NCBI GenBank assembly: GCA_050084985.1
Contig: JBITNC010000001.1
Location: forward strand, 99,510,001 to 99,574,000
DNA length: 64,000 bases
Direction: 5' to 3'
From: Nageia nagi
Taxonomy: Eukaryota; Pinophyta
Position numbers and translations under genes: made by a program. The notes under the pieces were generated by a model. It ran no database searches. It had not been told where the DNA came from and was given only the letters and a program-made list of their open reading frames with translations. Shown piece after piece: positions 1-12,524 of this stretch (positions are counted from its first letter, which is position 1; each line of letters opens with the position of its first letter).

Positions 1-1290
1 ACACTACTAATTTCCTGAGAATGTCATGTATGGACTCAAGGGGAGTCTGTAAATGCCCTTTGTTATTATTGATAAAGGGGGAGAGAAAAGTCCCGATGCT
101 GGTGTCTGATCAAGTGGTGTTGCCAACAATTCCAAAGGGGGAGATTGTTGAGCATGTGTGATTGTCATTGTTGTCAACACATAGTTTTGGCTGTGTCTTC
201 GTGCAGTAGTATGGTAGTAGTATGATGGTCCATTTATAATCCTATTTGTCCCTTTCTGAAACCCCCTCAAGGAGACATCTTTAAGTTTCTTTTTTTTGGG
301 ATTATGACATCAACACGAACATCGCGGGAAGTGTTTTACTCTACTTCTGGAGTCCAAAGAAGATGACATTAGCAATTGATGTTGAAAAGTCCATAAGGCC
401 ATGCAGATACATTGGAACTCTCTTTTGGAGTCCAGAGATGATGATATCATGGTGTATACAATAAACATCCGGTAAGCTAGTCAATCTCTAGGCTATAGAA
501 AGAGACTCTGGAACTAAGGCTAGACAAAAAAGAGAAACCTAGAACTACCATTATGAAGAAGAAAAGAGTTCAAGATTATTAAAAATAATTAGATACTATC
601 AAATCTCCAAAATTAGTGGAGGAAGAGCTATACTTATCTGAACAACTCCGTTTGAGCAATAGGAGCGTTCGTCAGTTACAGCAGTTGCAATCTTAGATAG
701 TGAACTCTCTTTAGTGCAAGAGCAGTTACAAATAAAGATTTCTTTTCAGTTTGTTTTTGATAATGTGTCATGATAGGAATGGATGTGAAGAGTGCATGGT
801 AGATTCTGTGAAAACTGGTGAGTAGAGTAGGGTGGTAAAGGAGGCAATACCATGGAAGAGGGGTGTATCAGGAGTATGTGAAGTGAGCAAACGAATATGC
901 AGATAGGATAGTGATTGTTTAACTATGTTACTTTGGAGCTATGTGCAGAGATCAAACAATGAGCATTAGAGCTAGACCATTGAGGGTCTTCTAGAACTGT
1001 ATTCTTTCCTCCTTTTTGAATGTTGTATCAAGTGGGTGCTTGAGAGCTGGAGTTGGTGCTCCAAGCAGTAGGTGCTGCTATTTTTAAAGTGGTAGTTGGT
1101 TCTACCCTTCATAGTTGGTGCTGTGAATCTGTAAGCTTTCTTTAATGATTGGATTTGGATTGGAGTCCAAGCAGTCATTTTCAGGGATGTAGCCAATTTG
1201 GTGAACCTTATTATATCTGGTGTTGTGTGATGTACTTGGTGTGCTTGCTCAATTTTCTTTGGCTTTTAATTTATCTTTGTTTAAGAAGTG
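1..1290 (+). mobile_element. Ty1/copia retrotransposon: 3' internal end plus 3' LTR
   Basis: Two purine-rich tracts, near 72-90 and at 133-145 (AAAGGGGGAGAT), resemble the polypurine tract that copia elements carry just before the 3' LTR. The LTR then opens with TGTTGAGCATGTG at 146. The right edge is not sharp. LTR-like sequence (TATCTGGTGTTGTGTGATG, the kind of U5 end seen in copia LTRs) runs to about 1220-1290, and gypsy RT coding sequence starts abruptly at about 1290. No copia coding domain is visible in the first 145 bases, and no second copy of this LTR occurs in the window. The simplest reading is a copia insertion, or a deletion junction, that removed the 5' half of the adjacent gypsy element. 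Element type is fairly sure; the right boundary is inferred. Confidence 0.6.
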
Positions 1291-4200
1291 TCACTCGAAG
1301 TCCAACACCTTATAAGGCCTTGTTAGTCAAAAAAGAGATTGAAAAATACTTGCAAGTAGGATTCATAGAGCCTGTTGATTATTCTAAGTGGATTTATAAC
1401 ATTGTTTCTATTACTAAACTAATTGGTGAAATATGGGTATATACTGATTTTCATGATATCAACAATGCTTGTCCTAAGGATGATTTTCCTTGCCTCGTAT
1501 TAATATGATTATTGATAGCATAGCTAGTCATGACATGTTATCATTTATAGATGGTTTTTTTTGTTATATAATCAAATCTTAATTAATCTTATTGATTAAC
1601 ATAAAATCACTTTCTCAAACCCTTGGGGGAATTTTTGTTGGAAGGTTATTCCTTCTGGACTAAAAAATGTAGGTGCTACATATCAAAGAGCCATGGTCAG
1701 TATGTTCCATAAGCATATTCACAAAATAGTGGAGGTCTATGTTGATGACATTATTTTCAAGTCAAAGCAAGGTCAAGACCATCTCCAAGCCCTTAAATAG
1801 GTATTTGATATTTTGCAAAGGTACAAATTAAGACTTAAACCTTCAAGTGTGCATTTGGAGTTGCTTTCAAAAAATTGTTAGGGTTCATGGTTTCAAATAG
1901 AAGAATTGAAGTAGATCCTAAGAATGTAAAAGCCATTATTGACATGCCTCCCCTAGAAACTTGAAACACCTTAGAAGTATTCAAGGAAAGTTAAATTCAG
2001 TTAGGAGGTTCATCTCACAACTAGGGGACAAGTGTAGACCATTCACTCACTTACTTAAGTAGGATATCAAGTTTATATGGGCTGTGAATTACCAAAAAGC
2101 ATTTGAATATATCAAGCAATATTTTCTCAACCCCTTATCCTTGTTCCCATGGATTTTTCCTAACCTATTTACTTTTATAATTCAGCCTCCTTGTATGCCA
2201 TAGAAACCATGATATGTCAAAAAATTGAAAATAAGAAAGAGAGGGCTATCTATTATGTAAGAAAGATATTGATTCATTATGAGACAAGGTACACTCCTAT
2301 GGAGAAGATTTGGTTTTCTATGATGTTTACCACTAAACAATTAAGGCATTACTTGTTATATTGCATCATATATATTATTATTCATGTTGATACTTTAAAA
2401 TATTTTATGGTAAACAACACTTATCTAGTATATTTGCAAAGTGGTTAATGTTATTGCAATAATTTGATATTAATGTGGTGAAGTAAACCTCTATTAAAGG
2501 ATAGTCCATTGTAGATCTGATAGTAGATTTCCCTCAGGAAGGCAAGGAGGTTTTCCATGAAGAATTTCTTAATATTTTTGAGGAGGATCCATGACATTAG
2601 TGGCCTAATGACCTATTAATAGGGCACCAATAGTGCAAATTTGAAGAGATCTCCATCCTAGATGATTATATTTATCTTTTAGAGCGTGAACCTATGGTCT
2701 AGACCCTATATTTTGATTATTATAGATGCATTCATGGAGTAGGGGTAGGAATTATTTTGGTCTTCCCTACCAATCAAGTAATTTTTATTGCATATAAATT
2801 GGATTTCAAATACACTAATAATATGGTTGAGTATGAAGCTTTGATACTAGGATTGAAGATAGCTTTAGAACTAAACATTGCATACATAGAAATTTATGGG
2901 GACTCATAGCTTGTTATCAACCAAGTGAAGGGTACTTATGATACCAAATATGAGAAGATAAGGCCTTATAGGTTAGTTGTGATTGAGTTGCTAGATAGGC
3001 TTGGCAGGTATAATATTAAGACCATTCCTAGGAGTAATAATAGATATGTAGATGCTATGGCAAGCATAGCCTCTTTGGTACCAATTGATATTAAAGATGA
3101 GAAGACCATTCTCACTATCTGTAAGTTAAGTTATCCATATTACACAACTCATCTTTGTTCCATTTTTTCCTATGCCAATGATGATTCTTTTCAAGATTGA
3201 TATTTTGATATCTATAGATACTTAAAAGACCAATGTATTTGTTCTAGTTATACTAATAATGATGGACTAAGATTGAGAAGTACCGCTATGAAATATTTTA
3301 TCATTGGTGATATTTTATATATAATATCCTTTGATGGTGCTTTGTTGTGATGTTTAACACATGATGAAAAAGCTATTACTTTAGAGCAAGCTCATGATGG
3401 ATTATGTGTTGGTCATTTTCATGCCAAAGCTCTTTATATAAAGATACTGAGAATAGGGTACTATTGGCCCACTATGGAAGAATATTTTCAAACTCATATG
3501 AAAGTATGTGTACCATGCCAAAAGCATGCAAAATTAAATAAAATAGTCCACTCAAGAACTCAATTCCATTATTTCTTCATGGCCCTTTACTACTTAGGGC
3601 ATAGATTTGATTAGCATGATTAATCCTCATTCTAGATAAGGATACAAATTTATCATCACAACTACAAAATATACTACCAACTAGACAAAAGCCATCCCAA
3701 TGAAGTAATTTACATAAGAAAAGATTATTGCATTCCTTACAGAATACATCATCACTAGATTTGGTGTGCCATAAAGGTTGATCATGGATAATTATCCAAA
3801 TATTGAGGGCAAGGATATGTAAGCATTTTGTAAAACATTTCACATCACACAAACCTTTTCTTCAATTTACTAACCTTAAGTAATTGGTCAAGTTGAAGCA
3901 ACAAATAAGATACTTAAGATTATTCTTGCCAAAATATGGGATAAGTACAAAAGAGATTGGCATGAGCAATTTTCATATGCACTATGGGCCAATACAACTA
4001 GTGTTTGAATAGCCATTGGGAAAACCCCCTTTTCATTGGTATATAGATATGAGGCCATTGTTCCACTTGAGTTAGAGATTCCTTCACTTAGGATCTCTTT
4101 ACAAGGTGATATTCTAGATGAAGGTGCAAGAAAAGCAAGATAACAAAAGTTAGAGATGTTAGATGAAAAAAGAATTAGAGCCATTGAGCATCAAGAGGTA

Positions 4201-4460
4201 TAAAATGCTAAACTTAAGAGAGCATTTGGAAAGAAGATAAAATCTAAAGAGTTAAAAATAGGGTACCTAGTCTTAAAAGAGAATATCAACAAAACAACAA
4301 CAAATGAGGAGGGTAAAGGCAAATTTGAACCCAATTGGTTGGGCCCATATGTTGTTGTTGATGCAATAGGATCAAGAGCATACATGTTATAAACTTTGTA
4401 TGGAAAGGAAGAACCAAAAACCTTCAATTCCATCCATATAAATCATTTTTATGCTTGAAA
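1290..4460 (+). pseudogene. Decayed Ty3/gypsy (Tat-like) pol: RT, RNase H, second RNase H, integrase (element B)
   Basis: Domains can be followed through frameshifts and stops. RT begins near 1296 with ALLVKKEIEKYLQVGFIEP, then NACPKDDFP (about 1465), GLKNVGATYQRAM (about 1655) and the catalytic YVDDI at 1738-1752. The Ty3-type RNase H tether follows (YETRYTPMEKIW, 2278-2315). A second, archaeal-like RNase H (NNMVEYEALILGLKIAL, about 2815-2870) is the Tat hallmark. Integrase follows, with an HHCC zinc domain (H..H near 3390-3410, CVPCQKH near 3510), a degraded core (RFGVP, IMDNY) and the C-terminal NWLGPYVVVDAIGSRAY (4336-4385). Many stops fall where family members have Gln or Trp. No gag or protease precedes it, since the 5' half is lost. 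Not functional. Superfamily is certain; Tat placement rests on the dual RNase H. Confidence 0.88.
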
Positions 4461-4620
4461 AGCATAGCTTTGTGCCTCTACAAAATAATTCATATCAAAT
4501 GTAGGGGTACAATTTCTTTTTTTTAATGTACATATCCATACAAAACATGGCATTGATGGTGTGCTTAACTATCAGCATGACATTGGTGGTATGTAAAAAA
4601 AAATGAGAGTCTAATATCTT
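4461..4620 (+). other. Start of element B 3' UTR
   Basis: Non-coding DNA directly after the integrase C-terminus (the stop after INHFYA lies at about 4457). It contains an imperfect short doublet, GGCATTGATGGTGTG / GACATTGGTGGTATG at 4550-4595, just before the longer tandem array. No reading frame is supported. Confidence 0.5.
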
Positions 4621-5160
4621 TGAATTATGGACATAAAAATGCATGATCATTGATGGTTAATGAAATAGCTAGCAAGAGTTCACTCACTTAAAAGAAAACC
4701 AGCAATATAGTCATTAGCAAGTTGTTGACATTAACTCATCATCAATGGATGATACAACTTACTATGTATCCATATGGTTTTTACTTTAAACCCATATAAA
4801 TGTCTTTAGATCATACATATGCAAATGTATGATCATCGATGTCCAATGAAATAGCTAGTGAGAGTTCACTCACTTTAAAGTAAATTGATGATACAACCAT
4901 TAGCAAATTACATCATCTTTAATGGATAATATATTTTGCTATGTATCTACATGATTTTTTATTTGAGCCCATCTAAAGCATACTATATTTAGATCATAGA
5001 CATACAAATATATGATCATCGATGGCCATTGATATGGCTAGTGAGAGTTCACTCACTTAAAAGATAAATTGACAATGCAACCATGAGCAAGATGTTGACA
5101 TTGGATCATCTCCAATGTATGAAACAACTTACTATGCATCCATCATTATTTTATGATTAA
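4620..5160 (+). repeat. Tandem repeat of about 185 bp, nearly three units, in the 3' UTR of element B
   Basis: The motif ATGATCATCGATGG, followed by GAAATAGCTAGTGAGAGTTC and ACTCACTT, starts at 4643, 4829 and 5012, giving unit lengths of 186 and 183 bp. Each unit continues through AGCAAGTTGTTGACATT, CAATGGATGATACAACTTAC and TATGTATCCAT. The third unit breaks off near 5160. Units differ at perhaps 10-20 percent of positions by eye. Tandem arrays between pol and the 3' LTR are known in Tat/Ogre-type elements, and this array sits in exactly that place. Confidence 0.85.
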
Positions 5161-5676
5161 CATTTCATTGTAGGTACATATATATAGTAAAAAACTAGAA
5201 AAAACTTATAATTAAAACCAAGGCACTAGCAACGTGATCACAATCTATTGGGCCATTGATGGTGTACATTTCATTACAATTTTGACCAATCCAAAGTGTA
5301 AACTCTCTATTTTGAGGCATGGATATAAGTGTAAATGGTTCTCAAGTATCAAAAATGATGGAATAACTAGATTCATGATTGAGACAATATAAAGGAGGCA
5401 CATCATACCTTCCATCTCCAACCTCAGATATGGATTTTCATAGTCATCCAAATATCATCCAAATAGTATTCTTGAAGACAACTTCTTCAATAGCTTGTGC
5501 CTTGGCTACTCCACTTAAGGATCTTTCCTGGGGTACCCAAGTAAAAAGGGGGGCAAAATAAGACCCTCAACATCATTCAACAAAAGACAACATCAACAAA
5601 AATATAAAAAAAATTCTTCTATGTCTTTGTTATACTTCTTTGGTTATGTAATTTCATCACTTCAAGCACACATCCA
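5160..5676 (+). other. Distal 3' UTR of element B
   Basis: Non-coding DNA between the tandem array and the PPT. The stretch at 5510-5680 (TTTCCTGGGGTACCCAAG, AAAAAGGGGGGCAAAATA, then TTCTTTGGTTATGTAATTTC) has recognisable relatives at about 29325-29480, 31790-31965 and 60560-60650. It is therefore a shared 3' end of one element family. Short open frames here are not coding. Confidence 0.6.
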
Positions 5677-6296
5677 AAGAGGGGAAAATGTAGACACCTC
5701 AAAATGAACCTTTATTTATTTAATAAATCATTTTAATCACTCAATAGATTATTATGTAAAAAAGGTGTAGGCCATGTATTTGACCCTTGTGGATTATACA
5801 AGGGGTCAAAATATCAAGTCGTGTAAACTTGTATCACATATAAAGGAATCATTGGATTACCTATAGGGCATGAGAAAATCATGGGAAAATAATCGTTTAA
5901 AGCTAATACAAGGATTATCAATTGAAGATCATTTCAAGGATGTAACTTGCTTTATCTATCTACATTACACATCTATTATTCTATAAGTTTGCATGTATGT
6001 TCATAAATTGATTATTCACTAATTCACTCATCGCTACATTCTTATCCATGTTTGTAATTTAACTTATATTATGGAATCGATGATGTGCCATTTCTAGGAT
6101 GTCGATGGCATACTTGTTCATGAATGTATGCTTTGTCTTTTGTGCATTTTATAATTAAAGGAATGAATATAGAATCTAAATAAACACTACTACATTTTTG
6201 ATACATGTTGTTACCATATTTCTAATATATGCATCAATTTTTACAAAGTAGAGCAATAGTACATTAATCAACCCCATTTGCATTAGTTGAGTACTA
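5677..6296 (+). mobile_element. PPT and 3' LTR of element B
   Basis: CCAAAGAGGGGAAAA (5674-5688) is a polypurine tract, immediately followed by an LTR start TGTAGACACCTCAAAATG at 5689. A TATA-like CATATAAAGG occurs near 5838. The LTR end is not visible; similarity to a different LTR (that of element D) begins near 6297, so this LTR is either about 600 bp long or truncated there. The same PPT-LTR junction type recurs at 29490, 31979 and 60660. Confidence 0.7.
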
Positions 6297-6594
6297 CAGA
6301 TACTCTATAATGTAGAAATGCCTTATTTTTGTATAAACTTGTAGATAAACAAAAATTCTAAGGAAATATTCATCTAGATATGTAGAATTAAGTATGGATA
6401 AAGATATTAGAACTATAACATGAAAATAAACACTAAGTACACTTAAAAAATATGTAATGACCATTAAAAGATAAAATATCCTTAAAAAAACAAATGAAAT
6501 CATGTACACAAACATAGTATACACAAAATTGAGAGCCCAAAAAAATAATCTTTTGATTTATATTTATCATGCTATGTACAAAATTTTATCTACA
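6297..6594 (-). repeat. Truncated 3' LTR of element D
   Basis: This segment matches 28672-28965 in the same orientation: both contain CCTTATTTTTGTATAAACTTG, AAACACTAA.TACA, AAAATTGAGAGCCCA and TTTATCATGCTATGTACAAA. On the minus strand both open TGTAGA. The left copy keeps only the first 290-300 bp of what is a 1.85-kb LTR on the right, and is cut at the junction with the element B LTR. I see no convincing polypurine tract at 6595-6640, which is the weak point of this assignment. Confidence 0.6.
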
Positions 6595-6639
6595 TTCTAG
6601 CAACTTATGGGGATCTTTGGTAACAAAATTTAGAAGCTA

Positions 6640-9600
6640 AACTAGTGCTTTACAAAAATAAGAAACATATTAGCCTTTATTATCTATTTACCCCTTGAAA
6701 AGAACAAATTTTTACATTATCCCATTCTTAGTCTATCTTAGTATATTTTTAAAATTTAATCATAATATCCCTATATATAGTGGTCATACTAGATGGAAAA
6801 TTAAATATTACTATGCTCCTTTTCTAAGTCTTTGACAAAAGACTAAAGATATATCATTTTTATAAAATAAGATAAAACTTTATCTTGGTCAAAATCCTTT
6901 GACCAAGAATCAAATTTAGCATCATATTTTGCAAAGATTTTACTCTTTACTAAATCTATTGCTCTATTAGTGGGTTTCCATAAGTCCAAAATTCCCAATT
7001 CTCATAGCTTTTGCAATTTAATTATAATTTGTGCTATCTCTTTCATCAATGTAGACTAGTATCTTGAGCTCTCTTCTACATATGCATAAATCTTCATAAT
7101 GGAAGAGACCATATCTAAGATTTTCTCCTTTGTACCCAAATTTTTTTTGGCCTAATATTCATTATAAATAGTCTCCAAATTTGTGTTAATGGCCTTTTCA
7201 TTATCTCTTATATCAATCAAAGACTTTGTCTATGAAAAATTGGTGGAGATATTTTCAATTACCTTCTAGCAAGAGGTAATGCAGTTACAAATGGGGAAAA
7301 GAGTATTCATTTATCTAAGTATACTCCCCCATAACTTACTTTTCAATCCATATAGGGTTTCTTTGTTAAAAGAAGTCTTACCCTTAGCCTCTTTGGCCTT
7401 CTACAACTACTCCTATGAATCCTTCAATTGGTCTTTAATTTTATTTTTCTCATCCTTTAACTTCTCCAATTTTGAGTCCTTCACCTTTGTTTGTGCATGT
7501 TTCCCTTTTTGGTGAGAATATATTTTGATAATATCAAAATATTTTTCCTTTAGCTATGTATCTTTACCTATCAATATGGTATCTTTTTGCGTTGGTTGTT
7601 GCTTGTGACATTCCAAGTCACTTTCAATATGAGAAAATCATTTCTTCAATTTCTCATGCTCTCTCTCCATGTTATTAAGATCCTCCTAAACTAAATCAAT
7701 TTCTTTATCTTTATTTTTGATTTACTTCATGATAAATATGATCTATTGGTATTTTTTGTAGCCTTTCTTATATCCTTGCCTAATTGGTTAGTAAGGATAT
7801 TGACTTGATTATTGAAACCCTTAAACTCTTTTGTAAGGTATGCAACATCTAAACCAATAGTGAATGTTGATGGAAACATCAAATTATTCATATCCTATTG
7901 AGGTAGGAGACTCATATCTAAATTTATTATCTCTACAATGATAGAGGGAGGTTTAGAGCTGGTCATTACAAGTGTTTCATGTACATATTTCATAGTTTAA
8001 GTTATGGGATCATACTATGCATACAACCTTGAAGTATCCATTTAGGATAGAGAAGTATAAGCCTCCTCAACACTAGAAATGGGAATGTGAATCATAGGAG
8101 TGAATCCATAAATAAGAAAATACAATGGAAAATGTTAGTCTTGGTAAGAAACTAGGGTTTTTCTAGACTTAGGTTATTATAGAACTACTATTGATGAAAT
8201 AGTAATAAGGATTACAATATAAATTAACACATAAAGTGGTTGGGGCTATTGGGTGCCTATAATGTATGAGGATAATGGATTAATTAGAACTACTTTGGGA
8301 ATAACTATAGTATATGATGAATAAATATATGGGAAAATAGATGAATGAGATTGTGCAAAGGTGTAAGTTCTTACCTATCATGATGCTTGATGAGGCATTC
8401 CTTATTGTGGTGTAGGGGTAGGTATTACTAAAGGTGTAGATGAGGAAGATGGTTGTTGATTATGCTTTATGTGTTATATCTTAACTCATTTCATAGGGTT
8501 CAAGGGTGGAGGAGTGAGAGACCCATTTCACCTATTATCTTATTACCTTAGAAGAATTAGGTAATGGGTCATTGGCCCATTGTTGATATTTTTGAGCTAA
8601 TTTTTGTAACCCTTGGAACATTTCCTTATGGATTTTATATATTTCCTTTTTTTCTCCTCTAACAAAGACTTATCATCATTAGAATCAACTTTATTTTTTG
8701 ACTCAAATTACTCCTCTCCATGGTTTTTATTATACAACTTTCTCCATTCACCACCACCATCATCATCTATGAAAGTTAGATTTCCTTTTTCATCTTTATA
8801 GATAAAAAGGTTATCTTCTTATTCTTATCTTGTTTCTTTTTATTTATTACATTTTACAAGGACTTAACCTAATTTATGTTGAGTCTCATCAAAATTTTAA
8901 TCTTTCTTATAGAAAGTCCACCATTTGGAACCTTTGTTGGTTGGGTCATCCAAACCCATTGTATGTGTTCCTAATTTTAATAATTCCCTAATAATAATAT
9001 TATATGTTGATATATCTTGGAAACTTTCAAATTGTGCATTTTTTTGGATGGAAGGCTCTAGGAATTCCCTAATTATTAGCCTTCAAGTTTATAACCATAA
9101 TACCCTCCAAATCATAATGATAGGCTACATTGATTTCCATTAGTTGCAACTTGCTAAAAATTTCTTTGAATTGAGGGGATATATGTTTCCTCCTTAGCAC
9201 AAACCTTCAAATGTTTAAATTTTGAAGTATACACTAGTTTTATTTGTTTTTGGATCTGAAATTCTCATTAGTCTCATCCAACTATGTAAAAAATTCAATT
9301 TTGAATACCATGTTTGATACATAGTAGGGTAATAAATATGCTTTCCCCAAAAATCTATATAATCTAAAGAATATGTCATAGATTATATAGTAAAAATATC
9401 CCAATTCTACATTAGGGGTTATAATTTTAGCCCATGCCTTTGGTCTAAACTACAAAATCTATTATCATTCCAAGAATGATAGGGTTAGACCAATTAATTT
9501 ACTAAAAAAATATAATATGAGTTTGAAGACCTCAATTCTTATATGCAATGAATATGGAAAGATTTTAGAATGCTTTAGATTATGGAATGCTTTTCCAATT

Positions 9601-10340
9601 TGTTATGATAAAAATATAGGCCAATAAAAATATATAAGGATATTAGGATGAGAGATGGCATTAGCAATGGCCATATTTTCTTTTATTACATGCTTGTTAG
9701 AATTATAGCCAAAAAGCATGGCAAAGGAAGAGAATAATAGTTATGTATGGTCATTGAAATACTGGATAAATATAGACTCTTTAGGGAGGGCATCCATGTT
9801 AATAGCAACAATAGATTTAAGAAAGAGGAGGATAATATGTTTATAATGACTAACCTATTTTTATAGAATGAAATATTGGAGAGCTTGGACATAATCATAG
9901 TATTGAAATGCTTTTGATATCTCTCATGGACAAAAGTCAAGGATAATGTGTTTATCCTTAACACAAACTCTATGGGCATAGTCAACTAAAGGGTCTAAGG
10001 CCATAATCAACTCTGGAGCAAGGTGATTTTTAAATGGAGCTGCATTCATTAAAATATAATGGAGATAAATTACCTGAAAAGTGTTTAAAGGGAAGTTAGG
10101 GAACTTACCTTCCATCATACCTTAAGGATTCTTATCATGCCCATGCAATTTGGTACCTCAAATTCTCTCCTATAGGTCTATGAATTTAATATCTACCTTA
10201 TTTTCTTTCTATTGGGATGGGGTTATTTATGCTTTCTCTTCCCTTGAACTTTATCTTTGTCTTCTTTGTAGAGATGTGGAAGAATGTGTTTGAGTGATAG
10301 AGCCTATCTATGATTGGGTACCCAAAGAATCCTCCATTTC
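6640..10340 (-). pseudogene. Long accessory reading frame downstream of pol in element D (unknown function)
   Basis: On the minus strand a coding remnant begins near 10340 with MEDSLGTQS and a Ser/Gln-rich N-terminus (HSSTSLQRRQR). It continues as MMEGKFPNFPLNTFQVIYL, then NAAPFKNHLAPELIMALDP (about 10050) and VDYAHRVCVKDKHIILDF. The middle is Pro/Gln-rich (STPLVIPTPTPQ, about 8420) and the C-terminal part is Lys/Glu-rich and probably coiled coil down to about 6840 (EIAQIIIKLQKL, near 7005). Most stops sit where a Gln codon would fit. About 1,200 codons in all. I recognise no domain: no RT, IN, protease or clear envelope features. Its place between IN and the 3' LTR is where some plant gypsy elements carry extra frames. 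Coding character is fairly sure; function is unknown. Confidence 0.6.
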
Positions 10341-11300
10341 CTAATAATTTCACAAATGAACTAAATATTCAACATTAATTGAAGCTTTTGGGTATAGGTG
10401 GTTATGGATTTTATAGCAACAACTCTAAAGTATAAGTTATGAATCTCATATTTCAATAGCTTAAGCTCAAAACACTTAGATGAATAATAAAAATTTAAAG
10501 TTCTTATTCTAGTTTTATGGTTCTTAGCTTTATGCATTTAATGGTAGCTTACTTGATAGGATATTTCATCTTGAGCCCCATGCTTCCTTCACTTTGAAAA
10601 GCCTTGACTTGCAATGATTTGAATGTATGCAAGTTGATGAGATTTAATTTCTAATGATGGAATTAAATGCATATCCTTAGTTTGAGGTTTCTTCCTTAAC
10701 AACTTTAATTTAAATAATAAAACTAGGGTTTGGAGATTCCTTAATGACATCTTCTTTGTCCATAGTCTGCTTTTGCTATTTCTTTCTTTTGAAAAGTATT
10801 AAAATATAAGTGTAGAGCTTGAATTTGTAGTATAGATATATTGTTGACACATGGAATTATTCAAAATTTGCTTTTGGAATTATTTTACAAGAAAATCTTG
10901 AAGCTATATCTAGGTCATGAGTTCAAACATTTGGATCGCACTTTGGATAGTGCAAATTTCATCCTAGATTAATGGATCTCACTTTGGATACATAGATTTA
11001 ATCTTGAATATGTGGATCTCACTTTGTACATGCAAATAATGACTTGGATGATAGGCTATATCTAGGGTGAAATTATCTTTAGGTTACTAAGCTAAATTAA
11101 AACTTTGATCCTATTTTATACATATGAAAAGTATTGAAATTGTACATACTTTATAGATAAACAAAAACTATAAGAATATATACATGATTTTTACAAATAC
11201 CTGATTTGTAGAGCTACATTTTTTTGGAAAGTATTTGAGGTGTTGGCAATTAACCTATATGGGTAAAACATGGCCATCTATCCATGCTATTCGATATTCA
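10340..11300 (-). other. Spacer between integrase and accessory frame in element D
   Basis: About 1 kb of AT-rich DNA with no supported reading frame on either strand. A few short direct echoes of GGATCTCACTTTGGAT / GGATCTCACTTTGTAC occur at 10970-11030 (also GGATCGCACTTTGGAT at 10933), suggesting a small degenerate repeat in this untranslated part of the element. Confidence 0.4.
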
Positions 11301-12515
11301 TTAAATTGTTTACATTCATGAATAAAAATGGTCCCTCCCAAAAGGAGTCAAACTTCTTCTATTTGTCAAGATTTGATTTTTCTTCATTCTATTTTAGAAC
11401 TAAGTCCCCCTTTTTGAAGTAGATTAGAGAGTCTTTCTTTTTATCAAACCAATTCTTCATAATAAACTATCTTTTTTGAATGTTATTAAAGGCTTTATCT
11501 CTCTTTTCTCTTTCAACTTGATCAATTGTATGTATCTACATTGTAATGGTACAAAACATCATAATTCATATTTTATTAAAATATTTATTTTATTAATCTC
11601 TTAATGCATAGGAAAAATAACTCTTTTTCCATACACCAACTTGTAGGGAGGAGTATCAAGGGATTCTTTGATACAAATCATGTCAGCCCATAATACAAAA
11701 TCTAACTTTTAATATCACTCTGTTGTATTATCCTCCATTTATCTACTAAGATTATGAAGGATATTCTTGTTGGTGGATTATAAATGCCATTACCTTGAGT
11801 ATAATAATTAGAATAAGTCTTCCAAATTATATTATACTTCATAGCAAAGTTTATAACTCTTGCTCCTATGAAAACAAGGACATTATCTGATACTATTAGA
11901 GCATAGATTCCAAACCTTGTAATTATCTTTTCTAAAAAATGATACCATAGTGTCTTGATCTACACTCTTTGTAGGGGTTACCACTGCCTATCTATTAAAG
12001 TAATCAATATTAGTAAATATAAATTTATTACCAATATATGAGTTAGGATTTATCACCCCTATGAAGTCCAGACCCCATTGTTGGAATGGTTCTTTTACTA
12101 TTACTTGTTTTAGAGGAAGTATATCATTTCTTCTCCATCCTACAAATCTTAGATATTTATCACATTCCTTAGCATCTTGGTATGCATCCTTTCAAATGGT
12201 AGGCTAGTAGCATTCAACTAGGATTAATTTTACAATCATTATTTATCTAGAATAATCACCTCTAGAAAATATTAAATGAAACTATTTTAGAATAATTGCT
12301 ACATCATTTGGGTGAATGAAAGTTAGTAAAAATCTATCATAATTCATTTTGTAGAGTTTATTAGCGATATATGTATAATTAGTTTCTTGCAATCTGAATT
12401 TCCTTCTTTGAGGAGCAATCAACTGAGAAGGATAGATTCTAGTCTTCAAATATCTAAGAAGCTAAAAAATCCAAAGTATTTTATAATCAAACATGAATTT
12501 ATTTATTCATCATTA
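11300..12515 (-). pseudogene. Element D integrase (degraded)
   Basis: Minus-strand reading from about 12200 gives a degraded block resembling FQQWGLDFIG (about 12080), then YIGNKFIFTNIDYFNRQAVV in one frame (about 12040-11985). RFGI.ALIVSDN and FAMKYNIIWKT..NYY.QGNG (11925-11800) follow, then LWADMICIKESLDTPPYKLV (about 11690-11630). Further on comes the C-terminal KRGT.F and SLTPFGRDHF region (11415-11325). These are the core and C-terminal blocks of a Ty3/gypsy integrase. Several frameshifts and stops are present, and catalytic positions are not all recoverable by eye. The upstream edge is interrupted by the TIR insertion at 12525-13529, beyond which the RNase H region continues. Confidence 0.8.
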
Positions 12516-12524
12516 TAATTTAGA

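Noticed and set aside
6297-6594. A dispersed MITE or SINE shared with 28672-28965
   Set aside because: The two copies bracket element D in direct orientation, both start TGTAGA on its coding strand, and the right copy is part of a longer LTR that ends at a PBS. LTR identity is the simpler reading, though the missing PPT leaves some doubt.
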